Assembly (NCBI GenBank): GCA_028714695.1
Contig: JAQTLX010000010.1
Location: 1 to 64,000, forward strand
From: Ignavibacteria bacterium
Lineage (GTDB): Bacteria; Bacteroidota; Ignavibacteria; Tepidaquicellales; Tepidaquicellaceae
Reading direction: 5' to 3'
Length of the DNA stretch: 64,000 bases
Translations under genes and position numbers: made by a program
The notes under the pieces: model-generated
What the model was told of the DNA's origin: nothing
The model's database searches: none
The model's input: only the letters and a program-made list of their open reading frames with translations
Shown here: positions 35,408 through 45,857 of the stretch, piece by piece
How the letters are laid out: each line of letters starts with the position of its first letter
Numbering within the stretch: position 1 is the first letter of the stretch

Positions 35408-37672
35408 ATGATTAGAAAACAAGACTCACTGGATTATCACAGTATCGGACGTCCGGGTAAAATTGAAGTCATTGCCTCTAAACCCTGCGCTACACAAAGA
35501 GACCTGTCGCTTGCTTACACACCGGGTGTCGCGGACCCCTGTCTCGAAATTGAAGCGAATCCGCTCGATGCTTACAAATATACCGCCAAAGGTAATCTCG
35601 TAGCAGTGGTATCGAACGGTACTGCCGTACTCGGGCTAGGGAATATCGGCGCTCTTGCAGGGAAACCTGTAATGGAAGGCAAAGGAGTTCTGTTTAAAAG
35701 ATTTGCCGATGTGGATGTATTTGACATAGAACTTAACACTCTTGATTCCGATGAAATTATTAAAGCGGTTAAATTGCTTGAACCGACATTCGGCGGTATT
35801 AATCTTGAGGATATCAAGGCTCCCGAATGTTTTTATATCGAAGAAGAACTCAAAAAGATAATGTCAATTCCTGTTTTTCATGACGACCAGCATGGAACAG
35901 CAATAATAAGCTGCGCGGCGCTTGTAAACGCTCTTGAAATAGTAAACAAAAAAATAGCCGACATTAAAGTTGTTTTCAGCGGAGCCGGAGCAGCAGGTAT
36001 CGCCTGCGCGAAACTTTATGAATCTCTCGGTGTAAAACTTGAGAATATTACTCTTGTCGATACAAAAGGTATTGTATTCAAAGGAAGAACAGAAGGGATG
36101 AACAAGTACAAGGAACATTTTGCAATCGATACATCAAAAAGAACACTTGCCGATGCAATGAAGGGAGCGGATGTATTTTGCGGTGTTTCAAAAAAGGACG
36201 TATTAACGAAAGCCATGGTTAAGTCTATGGCAGACAATCCTCTCGTATTTGCAATGGCAAATCCCGACCCGGAAATCACCTACGAGGATGCTAAAAGTGC
36301 GAGAGATGACGTGATTATGGCAACAGGAAGAAGCGATTATCCCAACCAGGTTAATAACGTACTCGGATTCCCGTTTATATTCAGAGGCGCTCTGGATGTG
36401 CGCGCATCAACAATCAATGATGAAATGAAAATCGCCGCTTCTTACGCATTGGCACAACTTGCGAAAGAGGATGTTCCTGACTCGGTTATCAGAGCATACG
36501 GAGGAAAGCGAATTGAATTCGGGAGAGAATATATAATACCTAAACCTTTCGACCCGCGTGTTCTTTTATGGGAAGCCCCCGCTGTTGCCAAAGCGGCAAT
36601 GGATACGGGTGTTGCGCAGAATCCTATAAAAGACTTTGAAGCGTACAAGGATTCTCTTGAAGCGAGACTGGGCAAGTCAAGAGAAATAATGAGATTCTTC
36701 ATACATCAGGCACAGAAAACGCACAAGAGGATAGTATTCCCGGAAGGCGAGGAAAAGAGCATACTGCGCGCGGCTCAGATAATTACCGACGAAAAAATCG
36801 CTACTCCGATTTTGCTCGGAAAGAAGAGTGTTATACAGAAAAATATTGAAGAACTCGGACTCAGCATAGATGCAAATGACATCATTATTCTTGACCCGAC
36901 ATTATCAAAGAAAAGCGATAAATATCTCGCTGAATTCTACGAATTGAGAAAGAGAAAAGGCATTACATATTTTGACGCAAAACGAATGATTAAAACTCCG
37001 AATATTTACGGAATGATGATGGTAAGAATGGGTGACGCGGACGGGCTTATTTCGGGGCAGACACAGCATTATCCGGACACCGTAAAGCCGGCATTACAGA
37101 TAATCGGAAAGGAAGACGGAGTAAGGAATATAGCGGGAATGTATATGCTAGTTTTTAAAAATCAGAGGATTTTCATTGCGGATGCGACTGTGAATATTGA
37201 CCCGAATGCAGAAGAACTTGCAGAAATTGCCATACTTGTTGCCGATAAAGTGAAACAGTTACACGTGAACCCGAAAATTGCCATGTTGTCATTCAGTAAT
37301 TTCGGAAGCACAAAACATCCGTTCACTGAGAAAGTCCGTATTGCGACTCAAATAGTTAAATCGAAAAGACCTGATTTAACGATAGAGGGTGAAATGATGG
37401 CGGATACGGCGATGAATCCGGAAATCATTAAAGAATACTTCCCATTCAGTGATTTAAAGGAAAAGGCGAATACATTAATCTGTCCTGGAATTACCTCAGC
37501 AAATATTGCATACAAACTGCTAACATATCTCGGAAATGCATCGGCAATAGGGCCGATACTTCTCGGCATCAAGAAACCCGTTTATCTCCTTGGACCGGGA
37601 TGTTATGTTGAAGACATCGTGAATATTACTGCCATGGCTGTTTATGAAGCGGAAAGCAAAATTGATAATTAG
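35408..37672 (+). CDS. maeB: NADP-dependent malic enzyme with phosphotransacetylase-like domain
   Basis: This 754-residue protein has a malic enzyme part (1 to about 425; [32 protein letters not shown] in pieces, [24 protein letters not shown]). A phosphotransacetylase-like part follows (about 430-754; [32 protein letters not shown]). This is the standard MaeB length and order. It decarboxylates malate to pyruvate; the C-terminal domain in MaeB proteins is regulatory (acetyl-CoA binding) rather than a working Pta. It is monocistronic and followed by a strong terminator. Confidence 0.96.
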   Translation: MIRKQDSLDYHSIGRPGKIEVIASKPCATQRDLSLAYTPGVADPCLEIEANPLDAYKYTAKGNLVAVVSNGTAVLGLGNIGALAGKPVMEGKGVLFKRFADVDVFDIELNTLDSDEIIKAVKLLEPTFGGINLEDIKAPECFYIEEELKKIMSIPVFHDDQHGTAIISCAALVNALEIVNKKIADIKVVFSGAGAAGIACAKLYESLGVKLENITLVDTKGIVFKGRTEGMNKYKEHFAIDTSKRTLADAMKGADVFCGVSKKDVLTKAMVKSMADNPLVFAMANPDPEITYEDAKSARDDVIMATGRSDYPNQVNNVLGFPFIFRGALDVRASTINDEMKIAASYALAQLAKEDVPDSVIRAYGGKRIEFGREYIIPKPFDPRVLLWEAPAVAKAAMDTGVAQNPIKDFEAYKDSLEARLGKSREIMRFFIHQAQKTHKRIVFPEGEEKSILRAAQIITDEKIATPILLGKKSVIQKNIEELGLSIDANDIIILDPTLSKKSDKYLAEFYELRKRKGITYFDAKRMIKTPNIYGMMMVRMGDADGLISGQTQHYPDTVKPALQIIGKEDGVRNIAGMYMLVFKNQRIFIADATVNIDPNAEELAEIAILVADKVKQLHVNPKIAMLSFSNFGSTKHPFTEKVRIATQIVKSKRPDLTIEGEMMADTAMNPEIIKEYFPFSDLKEKANTLICPGITSANIAYKLLTYLGNASAIGPILLGIKKPVYLLGPGCYVEDIVNITAMAVYEAESKIDN

Positions 37673-37687
37673 TTTCTTTAAAACAAA

Positions 37688-37722
37688 AAGGCTGCATTCT
37701 AATCGATGCAGCCTTTCTTTTT
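37688..37722. terminator. bidirectional terminator between maeB and fmdB
   Basis: AAAGGCTGCAT and ATGCAGCCTTT form an 11-bp stem with an 8-nt loop. It is flanked by T-rich sequence on the plus strand and A-run on the other side, so it can stop both convergent transcripts. Confidence 0.88.
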
Positions 37723-37812
37723 AAAAGAATCATTAATTGAATATCGGGTTTTAAACCCAGATTAAACGTAAAACACTTCTGTCCCGAAAGCCGTAAACAA
37801 ATCCGGACACAA

Positions 37813-38052
37813 TTAATTCATACCGCACATACCGCCCGGGCATCCGCCGCCTGACGAAGGCATTCCGCAGTTACCGTTTTCGCAGCCGCCCTTATTTCCC
37901 GGTGATATCTTAGATGAAAATGTTGAAATTAGTTTTATGCTGTTTGAGGATTTGCAATTGGGACAGACTGCTCCATTTGTTTCTTTTGATGATTTATGCA
38001 AAACATCATAAACAGTATCGCATTCCTTGCATTTATATTCGAATACAGGCAT
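37813..38052 (-). CDS. FmdB-family zinc-ribbon protein
   Basis: This 79-residue protein starts MPVFEYKCKECDTVYDV and has a second Cys pair CPNC (residues 35-38), forming a FmdB/regulator-like zinc ribbon. A Gly/Cys-rich tail with six more Cys or Gly-rich turns (GCENGNCGM, CPGGMCGMN) follows, as in many bacterial members. Function of the family is poorly known. Confidence 0.9.
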   Translation of the reverse strand: MPVFEYKCKECDTVYDVLHKSSKETNGAVCPNCKSSNSIKLISTFSSKISPGNKGGCENGNCGMPSSGGGCPGGMCGMN

Positions 38053-38149
38053 TGTTTATTATTTATTATTTATAGTTGCTAGTAGCAATATATTTATTTG
38101 AGATAAAAAAATCAAACCGATTTTTATTCTGAAGCGAATTTCACAGCAT

Positions 38150-38179
38150 AAAAAAAGGCTGAACATCCGTTCAGCCTTT
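38150..38179 (-). terminator. terminator of the sigma factor gene
   Basis: GGCTGAAC (38157-38164) and GTTCAGCC (38169-38176) form an 8-bp stem with loop ATCC, extended by AAA/TTT. Seven T follow on the minus strand. It lies 64 bases after the stop at 38243. Confidence 0.88.
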
Positions 38180-38242
38180 CAGTTTATAATCGTCGATGTA
38201 TTTTAAGCAATTAAACTATTCATTTAATTGCATATTCAAATA

Positions 38243-39100
38243 TTATTGCCCCAGATAAGCCTTTAGAGTTTTGCTTCTTGAAGCCTGTCTCAATCTGCGA
38301 ATTGCTTTTTCTTTAATCTGGCGGACGCGTTCTCGTGTAAGTTTGTACTTATCTCCGATTTCCTCAAGCGTCAAAGGATTTTCCTTTTCCAGTCCGTAAT
38401 ATAATTTTACGACTTCTTTTTCGCGCTGGGAAAGCGTATCCAGAGCTCTTTCGATTTCAATTCTCAGAGAGTCTTTAAGCAAACCCTGGTCGGGCATCTT
38501 TTCCGCTTTATCGGGCATAATATCGATGAGTTTTGTATCTTCACCGTGAATGCTCGGGGCGTCCATAGATACATGACCGCTTGAATTCTTAAGAGTTTCC
38601 TGAACTTCGTAGATACTCATATCAAGTTGCTCCGCTATTTCAAGTACGTTGGGAGCACGTTCGTTTCTCTGTTCGAGTTCGCTTATTGTTTTTGAAATCT
38701 TGCTCTTTTGCTGAACGATATTCAGCGGCAGTCTGACGACTCTCGATTGTTCGGCGAGCGCCTGAAGAATCGACTGTCTTATCCACCATACGGCATAGGA
38801 AATAAATTTAAATCCGCGTGTTTCATCAAATTTCTTAGCAGCTTTGATTAACCCAAGGTTACCTTCGTTAATCAGATCATTAAGTGACAGTCCCTGATTC
38901 TGATATTGTTTTGCGACGCTGACTACGAATCGAAGATTTGCTTTAACAAGCATGTCTAGAGCCTTTTTGTCTCCTTTTTTTATCTTCTTCGCACAGTCGA
39001 TTTCGTCCGCAACACTTAAAGGAGTCGTTTTGCTGATTTCTTTAAGGTAAATATCCGTAGACTGATTTTCGCGACTTGTGTATTGTTTGCCTAATTTCAT
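38243..39100 (-). CDS. rpoD: primary sigma-70 factor, short form
   Basis: This 285-residue sigma factor starts at region 1.2 ([14 protein letters not shown]). It has region 2 ([30 protein letters not shown] split; [14 protein letters not shown]), region 3 and region 4 ([29 protein letters not shown]). The length is that of the primary sigma of Bacteroidota-Chlorobiota, which lacks the long 1.1 region of E. coli. It recognises the housekeeping promoters of the lineage. It directly follows the ribosomal cluster, 131 bases after rplW, where rplB would usually stand. Confidence 0.93.
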   Translation of the reverse strand: MKLGKQYTSRENQSTDIYLKEISKTTPLSVADEIDCAKKIKKGDKKALDMLVKANLRFVVSVAKQYQNQGLSLNDLINEGNLGLIKAAKKFDETRGFKFISYAVWWIRQSILQALAEQSRVVRLPLNIVQQKSKISKTISELEQRNERAPNVLEIAEQLDMSIYEVQETLKNSSGHVSMDAPSIHGEDTKLIDIMPDKAEKMPDQGLLKDSLRIEIERALDTLSQREKEVVKLYYGLEKENPLTLEEIGDKYKLTRERVRQIKEKAIRRLRQASRSKTLKAYLGQ

Positions 39101-39146
39101 ATTTTTTTTAAAGCGTGTAAATTATTAACTGCACTCTATTAAACTA

Positions 39147-39188
39147 CAAAAATAGGAACTTAGTTTCATTTGAAACTAAATCCCTATT
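39147..39188 (-). terminator. hairpin terminator after rplW
   Basis: A 17-bp imperfect stem (AATAGG-x4-TAGTTTC against GAAACTA-x4-CCTATT) is followed on the minus strand by TTTTTG. It is A/T-rich but long. It stands between rplW and rpoD and suggests that the ribosomal transcript ends here. Confidence 0.65.
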
Positions 39189-39231
39189 ATTTAAAATTTA
39201 ATCGTAATAGTTAATATTAATTTCCGAAAAA

Positions 39232-39534
39232 TTATTCAGTCGGAGTTCCGCCGATTAAGTCGATTTTATCTTCTTTATGCAATGTTACGATGGCTTTTTT
39301 TCTGTCAGCCCTGTAACCCGAGAATTTGCCTTTCTTAGTCATCAATGCCTTTTGTTTGCCTTTCATAATAACTGTTCTAACGCTGTTCACTCTTACATTG
39401 AACTTCTTTTCAATAGCGGTGGTAATCTCAATTTTATTTGCATCAAGACCGACTTCAAAAGCATACTGGTTCTTCTCTTCCTGAAGTATAGTGTTCTTTT
39501 CGGTTATTAATGGTCTTATGATAATTCTTTTCAT
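39232..39534 (-). CDS. rplW: ribosomal protein uL23
   Basis: From the ATG at 39534 (MKRIIIRPLITEKN) this is 100 residues, standard for L23. RPLITEKN, NKIEITTAIEKKFNV, VRTVIMKGK and KKAIVTLHKED are visible. It binds 23S rRNA at the polypeptide exit. The ORF extends five residues upstream, but this start matches the family. It is the last gene of the ribosomal block: rplB does not follow. Confidence 0.96.
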   Translation of the reverse strand: MKRIIIRPLITEKNTILQEEKNQYAFEVGLDANKIEITTAIEKKFNVRVNSVRTVIMKGKQKALMTKKGKFSGYRADRKKAIVTLHKEDKIDLIGGTPTE

Positions 39535-39549
39535 TTTTATTAAATTCAA

Positions 39550-40179
39550 TTATGATAATAACGGCTTGCATAATTTTTCGACCGCAGATTTCTGAATCAG
39601 AATCATTTTATTGTTCAATAAATCATACGTTGCAGCCTGTTCGGAAATAAGAACATTCAGTTTAGGAAGATTTCTTCCCGATTTATAAAGTCCTTCGTTC
39701 TTTTCAGGAACAAGCAGAAGGGTCTTTGTGGAATCGAGTTTCAATGATTTTAGAATCTCCACCATATCCTTTGTTCGCGGTTTATCGAATGAGAAATCCT
39801 CAACAACCGTAATCTCATTTTCCTTTGCCTTCAGGCTCAGTGCGCTTTTTCTTGCAAGCTTGGCAGCCTTCTTGGGAATATCAAGATAATACCTGTGCGG
39901 TTTCGGGCCGAAGATAGTTCCGCCGCCAACCATCACGGGTGAACGGCTCGTACCGCGGCGTGCATTACCGGTACCTTTTTGTCTGTACGGCTTTTTACCG
40001 CCGCCGTGCACTTCGCTGCGCTCTTTAGTTTTGTGCGTGCCCTGTCTTCTGTTTGCCATATAAGTTCTGACAGCCTGATAGATTAAATGGGTATTCGGCT
40101 CAATTCCAAAGATTTCCTCAGGAAGATTAATTACTTCACCGCTTTCATTACCGTTTATTTTTAATACTTTAAGTTCCAT
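39550..40179 (-). CDS. rplD: ribosomal protein uL4
   Basis: This 209-residue protein has the L4 motif RQGTHKTKERSEVHGGGKKPYRQKGTGNARRG (in two parts, about 45-76) and the C-terminal RNA-binding half. It follows rplC by two bases. In many bacteria L4 autoregulates the S10 operon. Confidence 0.97.
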   Translation of the reverse strand: MELKVLKINGNESGEVINLPEEIFGIEPNTHLIYQAVRTYMANRRQGTHKTKERSEVHGGGKKPYRQKGTGNARRGTSRSPVMVGGGTIFGPKPHRYYLDIPKKAAKLARKSALSLKAKENEITVVEDFSFDKPRTKDMVEILKSLKLDSTKTLLLVPEKNEGLYKSGRNLPKLNVLISEQAATYDLLNNKMILIQKSAVEKLCKPLLS

Positions 40180-40181
40180 TT

Positions 40182-40805
40182 TTAATTTTTATAAATTTCC
40201 ACTAAACCTGAATTTGCTCCCGGAATAGAGCCTTTCAGCAAAATAAGATTTGAATCCGGAATGATTTTTACAACCTTAAGATTCGCTATCGTGACCTTGT
40301 CACCGCCCATTCTTCCGGCCATTCTTGTGCCTTTGAGAACTCTTGAGGGATATGAAGATGCACCGATTGAACCCGGGGCTCTTTCTCTGTCACTCTGACC
40401 GTGAGTACGAACGCCGCCGCCGAATCCGTGTCTTTTTACGACACCCTGGAATCCTTTACCTTTTGATAAACCGGTAACTTTAACCTTATCTCCGACTTTA
40501 AACAAAACTTCTATCTTTAACTCATCACCAACTTTAAGGTCTGCCAAAGGATAATCCCTTAATTCCTTAACGTAACGCGGCGGAGCTATTTTTAAATTCT
40601 GATAGACTTTTCTCTGAGGCTGATTTACATTTTTTTCCTTCTTTGTTCCAAAACCGACCTTAACTGCTTCGTAACCGTCTTTGTCTTTTGTCTTAATCTG
40701 GGTCACTACGCATGGCCCTGCTTCGATCACAGTACACGGTATCGCGTTTCCGGAATCCTCAAAGAACGTAGTCATACCTATTTTTTTTCCTAATATACCT
40801 AACAT
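40182..40805 (-). CDS. rplC: ribosomal protein uL3
   Basis: This 207-residue protein begins MLGILGKKIGMTTFF and carries the L3 segment GFQGVVKRHGFGGG (about 117-131) and HGQSDRERAPGSIG. It is close to the peptidyl-transferase centre. It follows rpsJ by 33 bases. Confidence 0.97.
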   Translation of the reverse strand: MLGILGKKIGMTTFFEDSGNAIPCTVIEAGPCVVTQIKTKDKDGYEAVKVGFGTKKEKNVNQPQRKVYQNLKIAPPRYVKELRDYPLADLKVGDELKIEVLFKVGDKVKVTGLSKGKGFQGVVKRHGFGGGVRTHGQSDRERAPGSIGASSYPSRVLKGTRMAGRMGGDKVTIANLKVVKIIPDSNLILLKGSIPGANSGLVEIYKN

Positions 40806-40838
40806 TTTGAGTATAATTTATTTTAATAGATCTTACGA

Positions 40839-41147
40839 TTAAACTTTTATTTCTATATCAACACCACCCGGAGGATCCAGTTTGGTCAACGCATCGACAG
40901 TCTTGTTCGAAGAATTAAGAATATCAATAAGTCTTTTGTGAGACCTTGTTTCAAACTGCTCGCGCGACTTTTTGTCGACGTGCGGCGACCTGAGAACGGT
41001 ATAAATGTTCTTCTTTGTAGGTAAGGGTATAGGACCGCTTACAATGGCGCCAGTCTGTTTGATTGTCTTAATAATTCTTTCTGTCCACTTATCCAGCAAA
41101 GCGTGGTCGTAAGATTTTAATTTAATCCTGATTTTTTGTGTAGCCAA
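40839..41147 (-). CDS. rpsJ: ribosomal protein uS10
   Basis: This 102-residue protein matches S10 ([16 protein letters not shown] at the start; [28 protein letters not shown]). It is usually the leader of the S10 operon and follows tuf here, as in the common str-S10 junction. Confidence 0.97.
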   Translation of the reverse strand: MATQKIRIKLKSYDHALLDKWTERIIKTIKQTGAIVSGPIPLPTKKNIYTVLRSPHVDKKSREQFETRSHKRLIDILNSSNKTVDALTKLDPPGGVDIEIKV

Positions 41148-41172
41148 TTTTTGTTAGTTTTTTATTCTTACT

Positions 41173-41198
41173 CCCGAAAGGCTGTGAAGCCTTCCGGG
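41173..41198 (-). other. hairpin in the tuf-rpsJ spacer
   Basis: CCCG-A-AAGGC pairs with GCCTT-C-CGGG (one mismatch, 6-nt loop). No T-run follows directly on the minus strand, so it is more likely an attenuator or an mRNA processing site than a full terminator. Confidence 0.55.
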
Positions 41199-41212
41199 GT
41201 AATAAAAATTTA

Positions 41213-42421
41213 TTATTTAATAATTTTAGTTACAACGCCTGATCCAACTGTTCTGCCGCCTTCTCTGATTGCGAATCTGAGTTTATCTTCCATGGCGATA
41301 GGAGCAATAAGGTCAATCTTTAATCCGTCAAGGTTATCACCGGGCATTACCATCTGTACGCCTTCAGGCAGTGTTACGACGCCTGTTACGTCCGTGGTTC
41401 TAAAATAGAATTGAGGTCTGTAATTATTTGCAAAAGGTGTATGTCTTCCGCCTTCTTCTTTCGAGAGAACATAGACCTGAGCTTCGAATACCGTGTGAGG
41501 TGTTACGGAACCTGTTTTTGCAAGTACCATTCCTCTTTCGATTTCCTTTTTATCAACACCTCTTAAAAGAAGACCGCAGTTAAATCCCGCTACTGCTTCA
41601 TTAAGAGTCTTATTGAACATTTCTGCTCCGGTTACTACTGTTTTCTTATGAGCGCCGAGTCCGATTAATTCTACTTCGTCTCCGACTTTTACTTTTCCTC
41701 TTTCTACTCTTCCCGTTGCTACTGTACCGCGGCCTGTGATTGAGAATACGTCTTCAACCGACATAAGGAACGGTTTATCAGTTTCACGTGCGGGTTCAGG
41801 AATATAGCTGTCTACTGCATCCATAAGTTCCCAGATGCATTTTAATCTTTCGTCATCAACGCCTACTGATTCATCAAGACCGGCTTCCATGGCCTTTAAT
41901 GCGGAACCTCTTATGATAGGAATATCGTCGCCCGGGAATTCGTACTTGGATAATAATTCTCTTATTTCCATTTCTACGAGTTCAAGTAATTCCGGATCTG
42001 CTGCATCTACCTTATTAAGGAATACCACCATTGCGGGTACACCTACCTGGCGTGCTAACAGTATATGTTCTCTTGTCTGAGGCATAGGACCGTCAGTTGC
42101 GGCTACAACGAGAATGGCACCGTCCATCTGTGCAGCACCGGTAATCATATTCTTTACATAGTCAGCGTGTCCGGGACAGTCAACGTGCGCGTAATGTCTT
42201 TTTTCAGTCTGATATTCTACGTGCGCCGTTGCAATCGTGATACCTCTTGCCTTTTCTTCAGGTGCCTTATCAATTTCATCAAATTTTTTGACTTTAGCAG
42301 AACCTTTCCTTGCTAAAACCATTGTGATGGCAGCGGTTAACGTGGTTTTCCCGTGGTCAACGTGCCCGATGGTTCCAATATTAACATGCGGTTTTGAGCC
42401 GTCATATGTTTCTTTTGCCAT
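41213..42421 (-). CDS. tuf: elongation factor Tu
   Basis: This 402-residue protein has G1 [10 protein letters not shown] (near 19-28), G2/switch ([16 protein letters not shown]), G3 [10 protein letters not shown]4 NKVD and G5 SALKA. Domains 2 and 3 are complete. It carries aminoacyl-tRNA to the ribosome. It lies between tRNA-Ile and rpsJ. Confidence 0.97.
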   Translation of the reverse strand: MAKETYDGSKPHVNIGTIGHVDHGKTTLTAAITMVLARKGSAKVKKFDEIDKAPEEKARGITIATAHVEYQTEKRHYAHVDCPGHADYVKNMITGAAQMDGAILVVAATDGPMPQTREHILLARQVGVPAMVVFLNKVDAADPELLELVEMEIRELLSKYEFPGDDIPIIRGSALKAMEAGLDESVGVDDERLKCIWELMDAVDSYIPEPARETDKPFLMSVEDVFSITGRGTVATGRVERGKVKVGDEVELIGLGAHKKTVVTGAEMFNKTLNEAVAGFNCGLLLRGVDKKEIERGMVLAKTGSVTPHTVFEAQVYVLSKEEGGRHTPFANNYRPQFYFRTTDVTGVVTLPEGVQMVMPGDNLDGLKIDLIAPIAMEDKLRFAIREGGRTVGSGVVTKIIK

Positions 42422-42490
42422 TTTTTAATATCTCCTTATAGAGTTAATTAAATTAGTAAATAAACTTTTTACCCTTTCGTATAACTGTAG

Positions 42491-42564
42491 TGGGTCAGGG
42501 AGGAATTGAACCTCCCACCTCGTGCTTATAAGGCACGCGCTCTAACCAACTGAGCTACTGACCC
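42491..42564 (-). tRNA. tRNA-Ile with anticodon UAU
   Basis: On the minus strand (74 nt) all four stems are perfect or near perfect: acceptor GGGTCAG/CTGACCC, D stem GCTC/GAGC, anticodon stem CGTGC/GCACG, T stem GGAGG/CCTCC with TTCAATT loop, then discriminator A73. The anticodon loop is CTTATAA, giving UAU (plus-strand bases 42528-42530). That reads the rare Ile codon AUA, which bacteria usually decode with a lysidine-modified CAU tRNA. It sits between fusA and tuf. CCA is not encoded. Confidence 0.9.
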
Positions 42565-42708
42565 AGTCTTGCCCTTGCGGGCGGAAACTTTGGACACAAT
42601 CCGCGGAGTAGTGCGTCAAAGTTTTATAGAACGTTTTTTGTGTCTGATTCACGAGTTCTGTCCCTTTTTCAAGGGGCTGACCCATATTACTATTAAAGAA
42701 CTATCTTA

Positions 42709-44796
42709 CTATCTTCTGCTGCCTGCGTAATTTTCGATTATCTTTTCCGATATCGACTTAGGCGCTTCATCATAATGCGAGAACTGCATTGTAAATATCG
42801 CACGTCCCTGCGTCATCGAACGCAATTGAGTTGCATAGCCGAACATCTCGGATAAAGGAACCATTGCCCTTACAACCTGAGCATCGCTTCTCTGCGACAT
42901 GCCTTCGATTCTGCCTCTTCTTGAACTCAAATCACCCATAACATCACCCATATAATCATCTGGTGTAACAACTTCAACATCCATTATCGGTTCCAATAAA
43001 ACGGGATTTGCTTTCCTTGCCGCTTCTTTAAAAGCCATCGACCCGGCTATCTTGAATGCCATTTCCGATGAATCTACATCGTGAAATGAACCATCGTATA
43101 ATGTTGCCTTTACATCCTCAACGGGATATCCTGCCAGCACACCGTTTTTCATTGCTTCTTCAATTCCCTTTTCAACGGGTCCGATATATTCTCTTGGAAT
43201 TACGCCGCCGACAATCTTATTTTCAAATACGAATCCTTTTCCTTTTTCATTCGGTTCGATTTCAATCCATACATGCCCGAATTGTCCTTTACCGCCCGAC
43301 TGCCTGATAAACTTGCCTTCCTGTTTGACTTTCTTTCTGATTGTTTCTTTATATGATACCTGTGGTTTACCTACATTGGCATCAACTTTAAACTCTCTTT
43401 TTAATCTGTCAACAATAATCTCAAGATGAAGTTCACCCATGCCCGAAATCAGCGTCTGCCCTGTATCTTCGTCCGATTTGACCTTGAATGTAGGATCTTC
43501 TTCCGACAATTTTGCCAGAGATTCTCCAAGTCTGTCCTGATCGGCTTTGGTTTTAGGTTCGATTGCAATCTGAATTACGGGTTCAGGGAATGTCATTTTT
43601 TCAAGCAAAATAGGATCTTTTTCAGTACAGAGTGTATCGCCTGTTCTCGTATGTTTCAATCCCACTGCCGCGGCAATATCACCGCAATAAACTTCTTTAA
43701 CATCTTCCCTGTGATTTGCATGCATCTGCAGGATTCTTCCGAGTCTTTCCTTTTTTCCGGTTATGGAATTGTAGATGTAACTTCCTGCTTCGGCTTTGCC
43801 TGCATACACTCTGAAGAAACATAACTTTCCTACATAAGGATCTGTCATTATCTTAAACGCTAATGCAGTAAATTCCTCATCGTCGGAAACCCTTCTTATT
43901 ATATGGTCGTCTTTATGCAGGTGATGACCCATAATTTCTTTTGAGTCATTAGGAGCCGGCAATAAGTCGACAATCATATCGAGCAAATTCTGCACGCCTT
44001 TATTTTTGAAAGATGAACCGCAAAGTACGGGAATAATCTTCACCTGAATTGTTGCTGTTCTTAAAACATCAATAATTTCTTTTTCGGAAATTTCCTTACC
44101 TTCAAGAAATTTTTCCAGCAGAGTATCATTAACATCCGATACTGCTTCGAGCAATTTCTGTCTGTATTCTTTCGCCTGCGTCATCATGGATGCGGGAATT
44201 TCAATATCCTCGAATGTTGCACCGAGTGTATCTTCATTGAACATCCTTGCTTTCATGGAAATCAAATCGATAATACCCTTGAACATGTCGCCCTGACCTA
44301 CGGGAATATGAATCGGAACAGCATTTGCTTTAAGTCTGTCCTTCATCATCTGCACGGTATGGAAGAAATCCGCTCCGACCCTGTCCATCTTGTTTACAAA
44401 CGCTATTCTCGGAACACTATATTTATCCGCCTGGCGCCAAACCGTTTCTGACTGCGGTTCTACACCGCCTACTGCACAGAATAAAGCGACCGCACCGTCA
44501 AGGACTCTCAACGAACGTTCGACTTCAGCCGTAAAGTCAACGTGACCCGGCGTGTCAATAATGTTAATTCTGTGTTCTCTCCAAATACATGTTGTAGCAG
44601 CCGAGGTAATCGTGATACCTCTTTCCTTTTCCTGCTCCATCCAATCCATTGTTGCGGCGCCTTCGTGCACTTCACCCATGCGATGCAGTTTACCGGTATA
44701 ATACAATATCCTTTCGGTAGTTGTAGTCTTACCGGCGTCGATGTGCGCCATAATACCTATATTCCTCGTCTTTTCTATGGATACCTGTCTCGGCAT
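42709..44796 (-). CDS. fusA: elongation factor G
   Basis: This 695-residue protein has a GTPase domain ([41 protein letters not shown]) and domains II to V ([32 protein letters not shown]). It translocates the ribosome. It is part of the str cluster, rpsL-rpsG-fusA, and its Ile codons 7 and 13 are ATA, so the neighbouring UAU tRNA serves even highly expressed genes. Confidence 0.97.
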   Translation of the reverse strand: MPRQVSIEKTRNIGIMAHIDAGKTTTTERILYYTGKLHRMGEVHEGAATMDWMEQEKERGITITSAATTCIWREHRINIIDTPGHVDFTAEVERSLRVLDGAVALFCAVGGVEPQSETVWRQADKYSVPRIAFVNKMDRVGADFFHTVQMMKDRLKANAVPIHIPVGQGDMFKGIIDLISMKARMFNEDTLGATFEDIEIPASMMTQAKEYRQKLLEAVSDVNDTLLEKFLEGKEISEKEIIDVLRTATIQVKIIPVLCGSSFKNKGVQNLLDMIVDLLPAPNDSKEIMGHHLHKDDHIIRRVSDDEEFTALAFKIMTDPYVGKLCFFRVYAGKAEAGSYIYNSITGKKERLGRILQMHANHREDVKEVYCGDIAAAVGLKHTRTGDTLCTEKDPILLEKMTFPEPVIQIAIEPKTKADQDRLGESLAKLSEEDPTFKVKSDEDTGQTLISGMGELHLEIIVDRLKREFKVDANVGKPQVSYKETIRKKVKQEGKFIRQSGGKGQFGHVWIEIEPNEKGKGFVFENKIVGGVIPREYIGPVEKGIEEAMKNGVLAGYPVEDVKATLYDGSFHDVDSSEMAFKIAGSMAFKEAARKANPVLLEPIMDVEVVTPDDYMGDVMGDLSSRRGRIEGMSQRSDAQVVRAMVPLSEMFGYATQLRSMTQGRAIFTMQFSHYDEAPKSISEKIIENYAGSRR

Positions 44797-44823
44797 TTAA
44801 AACTTAAACCTTTCCTTTATTTT

Positions 44824-45291
44824 TTACCATTTAAAATGTGCAAATGCCTTATTTGCTTCAGCCATTCTGTGAACGTCTTCTTTCTTTTTCACGGAACTGC
44901 CTTCTCCGACGGATGCTGCCATTAATTCGTTTGCAAGCCTTAAAGACATTGTCTTTTCGCTTCTTGCGCTCGAATATGTCAGAATCCATTTTATTGCAAG
45001 AGCGACTCTCCTGTCAGGTCTTACTTCCGTAGGAATCTGATAGTTTGAACCGCCGACCCTGCGTGAACGGACTTCAATTGTCGGCATTACGTTATTAATT
45101 GCCTTATTAAATACTTCAAGAGGATTGCTTTTTGTCTTTTCCTCTATTATATCGAAGGCACTGTACAAAATTCTCTGGGCCACTAATTTCCTGCCCTCTT
45201 TCATAATTGAATTAATGAATCTCCCGACCAGTACATCACTATACCTAAAATCAGGAATTCTGATTCTCTTCTCTGCTCTTTTTCTTCTCAT
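44824..45291 (-). CDS. rpsG: ribosomal protein uS7
   Basis: This 155-residue protein matches S7 (MRRKRAEKR, then NSIMKEGRKLVAQRILYSA; VRSRRVGGSNYQIP). It nucleates the 30S head. It follows rpsL by 26 bases and precedes fusA by 27. Confidence 0.97.
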   Translation of the reverse strand: MRRKRAEKRIRIPDFRYSDVLVGRFINSIMKEGRKLVAQRILYSAFDIIEEKTKSNPLEVFNKAINNVMPTIEVRSRRVGGSNYQIPTEVRPDRRVALAIKWILTYSSARSEKTMSLRLANELMAASVGEGSSVKKKEDVHRMAEANKAFAHFKW

Positions 45292-45317
45292 TAAAAAAGA
45301 TATATTTTTTTAGAAAA

Positions 45318-45704
45318 CTATTTTGCTACGGATTCTTTTACCCTTTTGGCACCGTACTTAGATCTTGACTTCTTTCTATTGGCGACGCCAGCGGTATCTA
45401 TTGCACCACGAATGATGTGATACCTAACGCCCGGAAGGTCTTTTACTCTTCCGCCACGGATTAATACTATGGAGTGTTCTTGAAGATTGTGACCTTCACC
45501 CGGAATATATGCTGTTACTTCAATTCCGTTGGTCAATCTAACTCTGGCTACTTTCCTTAACGCTGAATTAGGTTTCTTGGGAGTTGTTGTATATACACGA
45601 GTGCACACACCTCTCTTTTGAGGACATGAATCCATCGCCGGAGCTTTGCTCTTGTAAACCTTATCCTTACGTCCTTTTCGAACTAATTGATTGATTGTTG
45701 GCAA
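45318..45704 (-). CDS. rpsL: ribosomal protein uS12
   Basis: This 128-residue protein starts [12 protein letters not shown] and contains [28 protein letters not shown] and [15 protein letters not shown], including the Lys of PKKPNS whose mutation confers streptomycin resistance in other bacteria. It is the first gene of the str cluster. Confidence 0.98.
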   Translation of the reverse strand: MPTINQLVRKGRKDKVYKSKAPAMDSCPQKRGVCTRVYTTTPKKPNSALRKVARVRLTNGIEVTAYIPGEGHNLQEHSIVLIRGGRVKDLPGVRYHIIRGAIDTAGVANRKKSRSKYGAKRVKESVAK

Positions 45705-45857
45705 ACGTAACTAATTATTTGGTTATCAAAATATTTGAAACATTAAAAATACTAAAATTAATGAATTTAGTCAACACCATTATTACATAAAATCACAATT
45801 ATTTAGTTTTATTGCGGTCCGAATATCCGCATAGTTTCCGATTAATACGCTGCAAAT

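Noticed and set aside
36698-37672. Separate pta gene downstream of malic enzyme
   Set aside because: The frame is continuous with the malic enzyme and the fused MaeB layout is standard.
42491-42564. Identity of the tRNA as something other than Ile
   Set aside because: Loop register is fixed by the perfect 5-bp anticodon stem, giving UAU with A37 and discriminator A73.
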